A stretch of 59,319 bases of DNA. Source: Accumulibacter sp. GTDB lineage: Bacteria; Pseudomonadota; Gammaproteobacteria; Burkholderiales; Rhodocyclaceae. Both the position numbers and the translations under genes were made by a program. Below are positions 16,075 through 25,821 of the stretch, one piece after another. Under the pieces are notes generated by a model that searched no databases, had not been told where the DNA came from, and saw only the letters and a program-made list of their open reading frames with translations. The stretch lies in assembly GCF_023806635.1 (NCBI RefSeq), contig NZ_JAMTDQ010000095.1:1-59319 (forward strand), written 5' to 3'. Within the stretch, counting starts at the first letter, position 1. Each line of letters opens with the position of its first letter.

Positions 16075-18621
16075 TCAGGAAGCGAAGGTCTGCCGGCTGA
16101 CATCGCCGACGTGACTGAAGAAACGCATCTCGAGACGATCGGAGAGCGCCGCGGCAGCGAGCGATATGTCGCCGAGAAGCAGCGCCAGGTCGAGGCAGGG
16201 ATCGCAGACGCGACACTGGCTGAAGCTCAGTCCCTCGAAGCGGCCAAGGTCGAAACCCTGCAGCGCTGCGCGCGCCGAGCGCATGCTCTCGTCGTGCGGG
16301 CCGCCGAGCAGGCGGCTCAGGTTGTCGAGGTAGCGGACGAGGATCTGCAACTGGAACGACACCGAATGCGGATTGCCCTCGTCGAAGACGATCAGGTCGA
16401 TGGTCGGCAACACCTGCGGCTGCGTCATGTAGCGCGAACGGTAGGTGATGATGCTGTCGCTCAGCTCGAGCAGCCACTCCAGACTGCCGGCGGCCCGCGT
16501 CGACTCGAGCCGCAGGAAGCCGGCGACCATGTTGGCAAGGAACATCAGCCGTTCGATGCGGCGGCCGATGATCAGGAAACGCCAGCCATCGTCGCGCGTC
16601 ATATTGTCCATCGCGAAACCGGCGAGCGACGACGAGGTGAGGAGCACCTCGTCGAGGAACGCGAGCGCATCGCTCGGTGCCAGCGGCAGCGACTCGCCAG
16701 CGGCGCCGTAACGCTGCAACCTCTGCTGCAGGCGATTGATCGCATGCCAGTTGTCGAGCGAGAAGCGTTCACGCACCTGCGTCGCCACCCAGAGCAGGCG
16801 GCGAATGTCGCCGGCCAGACCCTCACCCCACTCCTGGCTGCAGACGGCGCGCAGCAGTTCCGCTTCGCGCGATGGCGGCGGTTCGGCAGCATCGACCTTG
16901 CCGCTAGCCTGGTCTGCGGTCGGCAGCACCTGCAGGATGCGGGCGAGATCACAGACGGCGCCGAGCGCGTTCTGCGCGTCGCCACCGGCATCGATCAGTC
17001 GCGCCAGGGCAACGCGCAGCACACGCGATGTCTTGTCGCAGCGTTCGGCATAACGGCCGAACCAGTAGAGACTCTCGACGACGCGCGACGACAGGTTGCG
17101 CCCCCCACGGACGAGGTCCGCCTTGCCGACGGAGTGCTTGAGCAGGCTGAAGGTATTGACTGCCTGCTCGGTGAGCACCCAGGTGTCCTTGCTCGAACCG
17201 CCGCGCTGCATCGAGATGATGCGCGCGTTGGAAACCGCGGCGACGCGCGTCAGGCCGCCCGGCATGACGACGTGGCCGGCCGGCGTCGCCGCGACGAAGA
17301 CGCGCAGGCCGACTCCGCGCGGCAGCAGCGCGCGCTCGTGGCTCTCGTGCCACGCCGGCGCCTGCGAGAAGTTGACGAGTTCTTGGGCGACATAGGCCTG
17401 TGGTCTGGCGCGCAGGCGAGCGATCATCTCCTGCCGCTGGCTGCCCTTCAGTTCGTTGCCGAAGAGCGGGTCGAAGCGCTGCGAGGGGTAGGATCCCTTG
17501 ATCACCAGATCGTCGAGGTGCTCGATGGTGAACTCGAGGGCCGTCCGTTCGCCACACCACCAGGTGGCAACCGAAGGCATCAGCAGCTTCTCGCCGAGCA
17601 GCCTCTCACTGATCGCCGGCAGGAAGCCGGGCAGCGCCGGCGACTCGAGAAGGCCACTGCCGAGTGCATTGGCAACCAGCACGTTGCCGGCACGCACCGC
17701 CTGCAACAGGCCGGGGACACCCAGCGCCGAGTCGCTGCGCAATTCGAGCGGATCGCAGAAGTCGTCGTCGAGACGCCGCAGGATGGCATGGACGCGGCGC
17801 AGGCCGCTGAGCGTGCGCAGGTAGACGCGCTCGCCGCGTACCGTCAGATCGTGCCCCTCGACCAATGGGTAGCCGAGGTAGCGCGCCAGGTACGCGTGTT
17901 CGAAGTAGGTCTCGTTGTACGGTCCCGGGGTCAGCAGGACGACCAGCGCCGTCTCGCCGGTAGTTGGCGCCCAGTACGCCAGGCTGTCCTGCAGGTCACG
18001 AAAGAACGACGCGAGATGCTGCACGTGCAGGTCGCGAAACTGCTCGGGAAAGACCCGGCCGACGATCGTCCGGTTCTCGAGGGCATAGCCGGCGCCCGAA
18101 GGCGCCTGCGTGCGGTCGGCGATCACCCACCAGCGGCCATCGGGCGAGCGCGCCAGATCCGCGGCATAGAAGTGCAGATGGATGTCGCCGGGTGGCCGCA
18201 GGCCGCGGCAGGGCCAGAGATAGTTCTTGTGCCCGAAGATCAGTGCCGGCGGCAGGCTGCCGTCATGGAGCAGGGTCTGCGGACCATACAGGTCCTGCAG
18301 TACGGCATTCAGCAGTCGTGCCCGCTGGGTGACCGCTGCCGAGAGCTTCTGCCACTCGCCGGGTGACAGGATCAGCGGCAGCGGATCGAGTTCCCAGGGA
18401 CGATCGGCGCCCTTGGGATCGGCGTAGACGTTGTAGGTGACGCCGTTCTCGAGGATGCGCCGCCGCACGTAGTCGAGCCGATGGCGCATCTGCTCCGGCG
18501 TTGCCGCATCGAGCTGCGTGACGAAAGACTGCCACGACGGCCGCACGCTGCCGTCTTCGGCGAGCATTTCGTCGAAGCGGTCGGACTTCTTCGGGTAGAA
18601 CGAAACGAGCGATGGCGGCAT
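16075..18621 (-). CDS. circularly permuted ATP-grasp / alpha-E fusion protein
   Basis: This 848-aa fusion has two parts. Residues about 1-480 are a circularly permuted type 2 ATP-grasp (DUF404/DUF407; YPKKSDRFDEMLAEDG, VTYNVYADPKGADRPWELDPLP, LTPGPYNETYFEHAYLAR, ALEFTIEHLDDLVIKGSYPS). Residues about 500-830 are an alpha-E (DUF403) helical domain (LSSRVVESLYWFGRYAERCD). In many bacteria these are separate adjacent genes, so the fusion itself is informative. CP ATP-grasps of this kind are predicted to join amino acids to peptides or proteins with ATP. Transglutaminases stand 38 bp upstream and 5 bp downstream. No substrate peptide gene was recognised nearby. Confidence 0.93.
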   Translation of the reverse strand: MPPSLVSFYPKKSDRFDEMLAEDGSVRPSWQSFVTQLDAATPEQMRHRLDYVRRRILENGVTYNVYADPKGADRPWELDPLPLILSPGEWQKLSAAVTQRARLLNAVLQDLYGPQTLLHDGSLPPALIFGHKNYLWPCRGLRPPGDIHLHFYAADLARSPDGRWWVIADRTQAPSGAGYALENRTIVGRVFPEQFRDLHVQHLASFFRDLQDSLAYWAPTTGETALVVLLTPGPYNETYFEHAYLARYLGYPLVEGHDLTVRGERVYLRTLSGLRRVHAILRRLDDDFCDPLELRSDSALGVPGLLQAVRAGNVLVANALGSGLLESPALPGFLPAISERLLGEKLLMPSVATWWCGERTALEFTIEHLDDLVIKGSYPSQRFDPLFGNELKGSQRQEMIARLRARPQAYVAQELVNFSQAPAWHESHERALLPRGVGLRVFVAATPAGHVVMPGGLTRVAAVSNARIISMQRGGSSKDTWVLTEQAVNTFSLLKHSVGKADLVRGGRNLSSRVVESLYWFGRYAERCDKTSRVLRVALARLIDAGGDAQNALGAVCDLARILQVLPTADQASGKVDAAEPPPSREAELLRAVCSQEWGEGLAGDIRRLLWVATQVRERFSLDNWHAINRLQQRLQRYGAAGESLPLAPSDALAFLDEVLLTSSSLAGFAMDNMTRDDGWRFLIIGRRIERLMFLANMVAGFLRLESTRAAGSLEWLLELSDSIITYRSRYMTQPQVLPTIDLIVFDEGNPHSVSFQLQILVRYLDNLSRLLGGPHDESMRSARAALQGFDLGRFEGLSFSQCRVCDPCLDLALLLGDISLAAAALSDRLEMRFFSHVGDVSRQTFAS

Positions 18622-18659
18622 GCAAACGAGGCGCGGCGATGACGCCGCGCCAGGGAGGA

Positions 18660-21600
18660 TCAGGATCGCCGCAAGTCTAGCGTAAACGGAAAGCCGACAT
18701 TCGCCGGAACCGGCTGCAGGTCGATCGCGCCGGGCGTGTGACCGAAGGGGATGAAACGCGCCAGGCGGCGACCTTCGGCCTCATTGGCGTTGACCGGATA
18801 GCGATCGGGATTGCGTCCGCCAGGGTGCTCGACGTGGTACTGGCAGCCCGCGAGCGAGTGCTTCATCCAGGTATCGACGAGGTCGAAGATCAGCGGCGCA
18901 TGCACGCCGATCGTCGGATGCAGCGCCGACGGCGGATTCCACGCGCGGTAGCGGACGCCGGCAACGAATTCGCCAATCCGGCCGGTCGAACGCATCGGCA
19001 GTGCCTGGCCATTGCAACTGACGACATAGCGATCGCCGGCCATTCCCGTGACCTTGACCTGCAGGCGCTCGAGCGATGAGTCGACATAGCGCACGGTGCC
19101 GCCGATGCTGCCCTCTTCACCCATGACATGCCACGGTTCCAGTGCGTGCCGCAACTCGAGTTCGATGCCGAGGGCGTTGATCCTGCCATGCAGCGGGAAG
19201 CGGAACTCGAAATGCGGTGCAAACCAATCGTCCTGCAACGCGTAGCCGGCAGCACGCAGCTCGGCGAGGACGTCGGCGAAGTCCTGCTGGACGAAATGCG
19301 GCAGCATGAAGCGGTCGTGCAGCTCGGTGCCCCAGCGCACCAGGCGATCCGGAGCGTACGGCGAGCGCCAGAAGCGGGCGATCAGGGCGCGCAGCAGCAA
19401 CTGCTGGGCGAGCGACATGCGTGCGTGCGGCGGCATCTCGAAGGCACGCATCTCGAGCAGCCCGAGGCGGCCATTCGGCCCGTCCGGCGAATACAGCTTG
19501 TCGATGCAGAACTCGGCGCGATGCGTGTTGCCCGTCGAGTCGATCAGCAGGTTGCGCAGGACGCGGTCGACGACCCACGGCGCGACACACTCGCCGTCGC
19601 CACTGCCGGCCGGGAACTGGCTGAAGGCGATCTCGAGTTCATAGACCGAGTCGTTGCGCGCCTCATCGACGCGCGGCGACTGGCTGGTCGGCCCGATGAA
19701 CAGGCCGGAGAAAAGGTACGACAGCGACGGATGATTGTGCCAGTAGCTGATCAGGCTGCGCAGCAGGTCGGGGCGGCGAAGAAACGGCGAGTCGAGCACC
19801 TGCGCGCCGCCGAAGACGAAGTGGTTGCCACCGCCGGTGCCGGTGTGCCGCCCGTCGAGCATGAACTTCTCGGTACACAGTCGGGACAGGCGCGCTGCTT
19901 CGTAGAGATGCGTCGTCCGCTCGACGAGTTCGGGCCAGCTGGCGGACGGCTGGATATTGACCTCGATCACGCCCGGGTCGGGAGTGACGCGGAAACTGGC
20001 GAGACGGGGATCGGTCGGCGGTTCATAACCTTCGATGATGATCGGCGTCGCGAGCGCCTCAGCGGTCGCCTCCAGCGCAGCGACGAGTTCGAGGTAGTCG
20101 TCGAGCGCCTCGGTCGGCGGCATGAACAGGTAGAGAACGCCGTGACGGGCCTGCGCCGAGATCGCGGTACGGACGACGTCCGCCGCCGCGTCCTGACGCC
20201 AGGCGCCCGCTTCCGCACTGGCGGCATGTCCGATTGCCTCGGAGACGTGCTGCATTGCGCGCTCGGCGAAGCGATCGCCACTGATCGCCGCCTCTTCGGC
20301 ACCCAGTCCCTGGCTGTGGCTGACGGCGAACTGGGCGCGGATCTCGGCATGCTGGCGCAGCGGTGGAAAGGCCTGTGTCGGATCGGGCGTGTGGATGTAG
20401 GGATAGTGCTCCTTGCGCACCCACGGCTGCGAATCGAGTGGCAGACGGTAGCCGATCGGCGAGTCACCGGGGATCAGGTGGCAGCGACCGCCACGCAGGA
20501 ACCATGGTCCGCTCTGCCAGCCACCTGTCGCCGCGCGCCTGATCGGCAGCACGTGGCCGACGACATGGTCGAGGCCCTGGCGGAAGACGCGCAACAGACG
20601 CTCGCGTTCGAGTGGATCGTCGAGCCTGGAATCGAACGGGTCGACGTTTGCCGGCAAGCGGTGTTCGCGCCAGAGGTAATAGTAGACGTCCTCGTAGGCG
20701 GCAAAGACATGCTGCCGATCGATCCGCAGCCGCGCTGCGAGGGCTTCCAGGAAGCGACCGCCGAGCGCCGCGTCAGCGCCGTGGTCGCGACCTTCATCGG
20801 CGTAGAGCGCCGGGTTGTTCCATACCGGCTGGCCGTCACGCCGCCAGAAGCAGTTCAGCGACCAGCGCGGCAACTGCTCGCCGGGATACCACTTGCCCTG
20901 ACCAAAGTGCTGCAGGCCATGCGGAGCATACTTCTCGCGCAGACGCTGGTAGACCTCCGCCGCGCGCAGGCGCTTGCTCGGTCCGAGGGCGTCGGTGTTC
21001 CACTCGGCGCCGTCGTGGTCGTCGATCGAGACGAAGGTCGGCTCGCCGCCCATCGTCAGGCGAACGTCGCCACGCGCGAGCTCGGTGTCGATCTGCTCGC
21101 CGAGTTGGTCGATCGCCAGCCACTGCGCGTCGCTGTAGGGCAGCGTCACACGCGGCGCTTCCCAGCAGCGCTCGATCCGCATGTGGTGCTCGAAGTCGCA
21201 TTCGCACTCTTCGCTGAAGCCGGTGATCGGTGCGGCCGAAGACGGTTGCGGCGAGCAGGCGAGCGGAATGTGTCCCTCGCCGGCGAACAGGCCCGAGGTC
21301 GGGTCGAGGCCGATCCAGCCGGCACCGGGCAGGTACACCTCACACCAGGCGTGCAGGTCGGTGAAATCGCGATCGGTTCCCGAAGGACCGTCGAGCGACT
21401 TGACGTCGGGCACGAGCTGGATCAGGTAACCGGAAACGAAACGGGCAGCCAGCCCGAGATGGCGCAGCAACTGCACCAGCAACCACGCTGAATCGCGGCA
21501 CGAGCCGCGGCCCAGCGCCAGCGTCTCCTCCGGCGTCTGGACGCCGGGTTCGAGGCGGATGACGTAGTCGACGACGCCCTGAACCTGCCGATTCAGGTCG

Positions 21601-22037
21601 ACGAGAAAGTCGACGCTGCCGCGTGGCGTGCGCGGAACGTTCGCCAGCAGTTCGGCGAACAGCGGCGTCGGCGGCAGGCGGTGGAGGTACGGCTCGAGTT
21701 CCTCCTGCTGCCAATCCTCGTAGGCGAAGGGAAAGCTCGTCGCATGCGGCTCGGGAAAGAAATCGAAGGGATTGATCACCGACATGCTGGCGACGAGATC
21801 GACTTCGACGCAGAACTCGCGCGTCTTCTCGGGAAACACCAGGCGGGCGAGATGGTTTGCCTGCGGATCCTGCTGCCAGTTGATGAAGTGCTGCGCCGGG
21901 GTGATCTTCAGCGAATAGCTGAGGATCGGCGTCCGCGAATGCGGCGCCGGGCGCAGACGGACGACCTGTGGCGAGAGCGAGACCGGTCGGTCATAGCGAT
22001 AGCGGGTCAGATGGTTGAGGGCGACATGGATGGACAC
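18660..22037 (-). CDS. transglutaminase / DUF2126 large protein
   Basis: In this 1125-aa protein, residues about 1-300 form a transglutaminase module (LTRYRYDRPVSLSPQVVRLRP; GRGSCRDSAWLLVQLLRHLG with the Cys; FTDLHAWCEVYLPGAGW with the His; GLDPTSGLF with the Asp). The remaining 800 residues are a DUF2126 region (LTMGGEPTFVSIDDHDGAEWN, GKWYPGEQLPRW, HTGTGGGNHFVFGGA). DUF2126 is predicted to be related to gamma-glutamylcysteine ligase / glutamine synthetase-like amidoligases. GTG 22037 is preceded by GGAG. It opens the three-gene amidoligase set and starts 56 bp after glnD. Confidence 0.92.
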   Translation of the reverse strand: MSIHVALNHLTRYRYDRPVSLSPQVVRLRPAPHSRTPILSYSLKITPAQHFINWQQDPQANHLARLVFPEKTREFCVEVDLVASMSVINPFDFFPEPHATSFPFAYEDWQQEELEPYLHRLPPTPLFAELLANVPRTPRGSVDFLVDLNRQVQGVVDYVIRLEPGVQTPEETLALGRGSCRDSAWLLVQLLRHLGLAARFVSGYLIQLVPDVKSLDGPSGTDRDFTDLHAWCEVYLPGAGWIGLDPTSGLFAGEGHIPLACSPQPSSAAPITGFSEECECDFEHHMRIERCWEAPRVTLPYSDAQWLAIDQLGEQIDTELARGDVRLTMGGEPTFVSIDDHDGAEWNTDALGPSKRLRAAEVYQRLREKYAPHGLQHFGQGKWYPGEQLPRWSLNCFWRRDGQPVWNNPALYADEGRDHGADAALGGRFLEALAARLRIDRQHVFAAYEDVYYYLWREHRLPANVDPFDSRLDDPLERERLLRVFRQGLDHVVGHVLPIRRAATGGWQSGPWFLRGGRCHLIPGDSPIGYRLPLDSQPWVRKEHYPYIHTPDPTQAFPPLRQHAEIRAQFAVSHSQGLGAEEAAISGDRFAERAMQHVSEAIGHAASAEAGAWRQDAAADVVRTAISAQARHGVLYLFMPPTEALDDYLELVAALEATAEALATPIIIEGYEPPTDPRLASFRVTPDPGVIEVNIQPSASWPELVERTTHLYEAARLSRLCTEKFMLDGRHTGTGGGNHFVFGGAQVLDSPFLRRPDLLRSLISYWHNHPSLSYLFSGLFIGPTSQSPRVDEARNDSVYELEIAFSQFPAGSGDGECVAPWVVDRVLRNLLIDSTGNTHRAEFCIDKLYSPDGPNGRLGLLEMRAFEMPPHARMSLAQQLLLRALIARFWRSPYAPDRLVRWGTELHDRFMLPHFVQQDFADVLAELRAAGYALQDDWFAPHFEFRFPLHGRINALGIELELRHALEPWHVMGEEGSIGGTVRYVDSSLERLQVKVTGMAGDRYVVSCNGQALPMRSTGRIGEFVAGVRYRAWNPPSALHPTIGVHAPLIFDLVDTWMKHSLAGCQYHVEHPGGRNPDRYPVNANEAEGRRLARFIPFGHTPGAIDLQPVPANVGFPFTLDLRRS

Positions 22038-22093
22038 GTTCAGCTCCAGGGGTGGGTAATCGGCTTGCCGCTGCAGGATGAGGCGCTGTCGGC

Positions 22094-24694
22094 TCAGAGC
22101 TGCAGCTGTTTGAGCAGGTCGGCCTCGAGCCTGACGCGATTGGCGCTCTGCTCGAGATGGCCGCCACTGATCAGGAAGGTATCCTCGACGCGTTCGCCGA
22201 GGGTGGCGATCTTTGCCGTGTGCAGGCTGGCGCCGTGCCCGGCGAGTTCCCTGGCGACGATGAACAGCAGGCCAGGCCGGTCGGCAGCGACCACCGTGAG
22301 GACGAAGAGCCGGCCGCTGTCGTCGGCATCGAGGCTGACCACCGGCCTGATGCTGACCTGCGGCTGCAGCGGGAAATACCTCACCTGCCGCGGCATGCGC
22401 CCGTTCGCCGGTGCCTCGGGCGGCAGGCGGTGGGCCAACCGGTCGCCGAGTTCGTGTTCGATGTAGCTGATCATCGCCCGGTCGCAGTCGCGGTCGCTGA
22501 CGTCGAGCAGGACGAAGGTGTCGAGGGCATAGGCATGCGCGCTGGTGTGGATGCGGGCATCGACGATGCTGTAGCCGGCACGGCTGAAGAAGCCGACCAT
22601 GTGCAGGAAAAGCTCGGCCTCGTCATGCGTGTAGACCATCACTTCGATGCCGGCGCCGCGCGGGTTGAGACGGGCATGGACGACCGGCTGGGAACTGTCG
22701 ACACGGTCGTGCAGGGCAGACGCATGCCAGGCGATCTCCTCCGGCGACTGGCGCAGGAAGTACACCGTATCGAGCTGTTGCCACAGCCTTTCGTGCGCTC
22801 CTTCAGGCAGCGCCAGGTAACGCATCAGTCGCATCGCCTCGCGTTGCCGCTGGGCGATCACACCCCGGCTCATCAGGGTCTCGCCGTTCGAGAGCAGACT
22901 GCGCCGGGTGGTGTCGAACAACTGTTCGAGCAACTGCGCCTTCCAGCTGTTCCACACCTTCGGGCTGGTACCGCGGATATCGGCGACCGTCAGCAGGTAG
23001 AGGGCGATCAGGTGTCGCTCGTCACCGACGACGGCGGCAAATGCCGCCACGACGCCCGGATCGGCGACATCCTGTTTCTGCGCCACGCGCGACATCAGCA
23101 GGTGATGGCGGACGAGCCAGACGATCAGTTCGGCATCTTCGGCCGCAAGACCATGCTCGTCGCAGAACTCGCGCGCGTCGACGGCACCGAGTTCCGAATG
23201 GTCGCCACCGCGCCCCTTGGCGATGTCGTGGAACAGCGCGGCGATATAGAGCAGCCAGGGCTTGCCGAGGTCGCTGATCAGGCGGCTGCACAGCGGATAC
23301 TCGTGTGCGAAGTCGTCCATCGTGAAGCGGCGCAGGTTGCGCAGAACCTGCACGCTGTGCTGGTCGACCGTGTAGACGTGAAACAGGTCGTGCTGCATCT
23401 GGCCGACGATGCGCCCGAAGCACGGCAGGTAGCGGCCAAGGACACCGAACTGGTTCATCAGGCGAAACACCTGGACGAGGCCGCGTTCGTGCTGCAGGAT
23501 CCGCAGGAAAAGCGAACGGTTCTCCGGGCGCCGGCGGAAATCGTCGTCCACCAGCTTGCGCGCCCGCCAGAGCGCCCGCTGCGCCCTTGCGCTCATGCCC
23601 TTGAGCTCGGGATGCCCCTGCAGCAGCAAGAAGGCCTCGAGGATCGCCGATGGCTGGTCGACGAACACCTCTTCGTGGACGACATCGAGGAACTCGTGCA
23701 GGTTCTGGAAACGCTCGTTGATCGCCAGCGGCGGCTCGTCGGGCGGTGGCAGGAGGGTCGCCGCGAGGTTCTGCAGCAGGATGCCGCAAACCTGCGTGAC
23801 CGTCTTCGCCCGCCGGTAGTAGCGCTGCATCAGTTGCTCGCTCGGAAGCTGCGTCGCGCTGCCGGTGCAGCCCAGCTTCGCGGCCAGCGCAATCTGGTAT
23901 TCGAACAGCAGCCGGTCTTCGCGACGTCCGGCGTGCAGGTGGAGCCGCGTGCGCAGGTGACGCAGGAAGTCTTCGCACTCGACCAGCAACCTGGCCTCGT
24001 CCGCGGTGATGAAGCCCCCGTGCACGAGGTCGTGCCAGGACTCGCCGAAACCGGCAGCCTTGGCGATCCAGAGGACGAGCTGCAGGTCACGCAGCCCACC
24101 CGGCCCATCCTTGCAGTTCGCCTCGAGACTGTTCGGCGTATCGCTGAAGCGACGATGGCGGTCTTCCTGCTCGATCCGCTTCGTCTGCAGGAAGGCAACG
24201 GCGTCGATGCTGTCGGCCAGGATCGAGCGGAAGCCGGCGAACAGACGCTGGTCACCGATGAGCAGTCGGGATTCGATCATCGCCGTCTGCACGGTGGCGT
24301 CGCCGGCGGCCTCTTCCAGGCATTGCTCGACGGTGCGCACGCTGTGCCCGGTCTCCAGTCCGATGTCCCAAAGCAGGCAGACCAGCCGTTCGAGACGCTC
24401 GGCCAGCGGCCCATCGGCCTCTGCCGGCAACAGGACGAGGAGGTCGATGTCCGATGCCGGGTAAAGCTCACCGCGGCCATAGCCGCCAACCGCGACGAGG
24501 GCGAGCGATGCCGGTATGGCCAGCGCTTCCCAGGCATCGCGCAGCACCGCGTCAGTCAGCCGGCAGCGGTCGCGCAGGAGGACCGCGGCATCGGCGGTGG
24601 CGGCGAAGGACTCCTCGAGGGCCTTTTGCCCCTCCAGCAGCCTGGCCTTGAGGTCGGCGACGAGCAGCTGCCGCGCCGGCGTCTGCCGACTCAT
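22094..24694 (-). CDS. glnD: [protein-PII] uridylyltransferase / uridylyl-removing enzyme
   Basis: This 866-aa bifunctional nitrogen sensor uridylylates PII when glutamine is low and deuridylylates it when glutamine is high. Domains in order: nucleotidyltransferase [17 protein letters not shown] (70-86), helical linker, HD hydrolase ([19 protein letters not shown]), and two C-terminal ACT domains ([40 protein letters not shown]). The frame stays open upstream, but the ATG at 24694 matches the family start and overlaps the stop of the small upstream gene as ATGA. The amidoligase genes follow on the same strand. Confidence 0.96.
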   Translation of the reverse strand: MSRQTPARQLLVADLKARLLEGQKALEESFAATADAAVLLRDRCRLTDAVLRDAWEALAIPASLALVAVGGYGRGELYPASDIDLLVLLPAEADGPLAERLERLVCLLWDIGLETGHSVRTVEQCLEEAAGDATVQTAMIESRLLIGDQRLFAGFRSILADSIDAVAFLQTKRIEQEDRHRRFSDTPNSLEANCKDGPGGLRDLQLVLWIAKAAGFGESWHDLVHGGFITADEARLLVECEDFLRHLRTRLHLHAGRREDRLLFEYQIALAAKLGCTGSATQLPSEQLMQRYYRRAKTVTQVCGILLQNLAATLLPPPDEPPLAINERFQNLHEFLDVVHEEVFVDQPSAILEAFLLLQGHPELKGMSARAQRALWRARKLVDDDFRRRPENRSLFLRILQHERGLVQVFRLMNQFGVLGRYLPCFGRIVGQMQHDLFHVYTVDQHSVQVLRNLRRFTMDDFAHEYPLCSRLISDLGKPWLLYIAALFHDIAKGRGGDHSELGAVDAREFCDEHGLAAEDAELIVWLVRHHLLMSRVAQKQDVADPGVVAAFAAVVGDERHLIALYLLTVADIRGTSPKVWNSWKAQLLEQLFDTTRRSLLSNGETLMSRGVIAQRQREAMRLMRYLALPEGAHERLWQQLDTVYFLRQSPEEIAWHASALHDRVDSSQPVVHARLNPRGAGIEVMVYTHDEAELFLHMVGFFSRAGYSIVDARIHTSAHAYALDTFVLLDVSDRDCDRAMISYIEHELGDRLAHRLPPEAPANGRMPRQVRYFPLQPQVSIRPVVSLDADDSGRLFVLTVVAADRPGLLFIVARELAGHGASLHTAKIATLGERVEDTFLISGGHLEQSANRVRLEADLLKQLQL

Positions 24695-25023
24695 CGTCGG
24701 GTGACGAGGGGCGCGAGCCGCCTGGAAGACCAAGCGGACGACAGCAGTCCGGACCACAGCCAGTGCCGCGACCACCAGGACCAGCTTTCGAGGCCACCCC
24801 GCAGCATGCGCCAGGGCCACGACACCACCACCTGCGGTCGCCAGCGCTCGATCTCGAGCAGCTCCTGCAGCGTCGCCAGGGACGCGCCCCAGTAGGCGGA
24901 CGAATCCGTCTCGCCGACCATTTCTTCGGCGCGCAGGATCGCTGCGCGCCACAGGACCTCGGCGCGCGCTTCGCTGACTCGTGCCCGGCTGGCGAGCCAG
25001 GGAAGAAGCATCGGTGTTCTCAT
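24691..25023 (-). CDS. small Trp-rich protein, translationally coupled to glnD
   Basis: This 110-aa protein is not recognised as a named family. The N-terminal half is helical and charged ([36 protein letters not shown] is one amphipathic run at residues 9-44). The C-terminal half is rich in tryptophan and arginine (nine W in all), with a weakly hydrophobic stretch around residues 77-95 that could be a membrane or docking helix. Its TGA overlaps the glnD ATG (ATGA), strong evidence that it is translated. A helix-forming palindrome (cccggcgc/gcgccggg, 25049-25067) sits just upstream of its start. Confidence 0.6.
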   Translation of the reverse strand: MRTPMLLPWLASRARVSEARAEVLWRAAILRAEEMVGETDSSAYWGASLATLQELLEIERWRPQVVVSWPWRMLRGGLESWSWWSRHWLWSGLLSSAWSSRRLAPLVTRR

Positions 25024-25821
25024 CGGCGTTGCTCCACTCTGCGTTTGGCCCGGCGCTGCGCGCCGGGAAGCAAAAATCCGGCGGCCACACGGTGCCACAC
25101 CTCACCCGTCCACCTGGCGCGACAGGGGTCTTGGCCTGCTCGTCTAGCAAGATCCATGCGAGCAGCGATCGCGACTGGGCGTGCGGTTGTCGCTCCCCGG
25201 CCCGGCGATCCTGCCTGCCGCTTCGCGGCCCGAGTCGTCGGTGGCTTCACGGGTTGCCGGGAGATGCCGTGCTGCGGCCGAGGACACGGTAGCCGGGAGC
25301 TTCGGCCTGCGGTCGCAAGGACCCTCTTCGTTGCGGGGCATGGCGGCACAACGACGGTGCGTCGACCCGGCATGGGGCCCCAGGACTGGGCATTGGCTGG
25401 CGACAAGAGCGGCTGGGCGGCTGCCGGCAACGGCAGCCCTGGGGCAACGGACTGTTCGCGGTCGACGGTCCACAAGGCACCGCGATCCTTCGTCCTGTCC
25501 AGCACGGCCGCGGCGCCGGCGGTTCGCTCATGAGTCCGCAGCGACCAGCCGGTCACTGCGCGAGGCTCTCTCGCCGCACCGCAAGCGGCGTTGGGTGTCT
25601 GCGCTTGCAGCCAGGTACGCGTCTTGCTTTGCTGTTGGCTGTGGCAGCGCCGCGACGGTCTGCCATGCCTGCAAGCACGATCCGCTCCGCGGGCTGGTGA
25701 CAGGCGGCATGATGACGGAGCGTCGCCGCGCCACGGCGTCCCTGGAATGGGCACCGGCGCGTGCTGAACGCTGCCTGCCAGGAGCCAGCGACGAGGTTCG
25801 TGCACACTCGGGAGGAACGAC
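25024..25821. other. about 800-bp gap without a supported gene
   Basis: Divergent intergenic region between the glnD operon and the citrate synthase homologue. Open frames exist on both strands (up to about 270 codons), but none has a ribosome-binding site plus recognisable protein character. One 8-bp perfect hairpin lies at 25049-25067 (loop tgc). I see no tRNA, insertion sequence or repeat. A decayed gene or a structured RNA cannot be excluded. Confidence 0.5.

Noticed and set aside
19128-21491. 787-codon open frame opposite the DUF2126 protein
   Set aside because: Shadow of the transglutaminase/DUF2126 gene.
22157-24895. 912-codon open frame opposite glnD
   Set aside because: Shadow of glnD; composition and lack of any domain or start signal argue against it.
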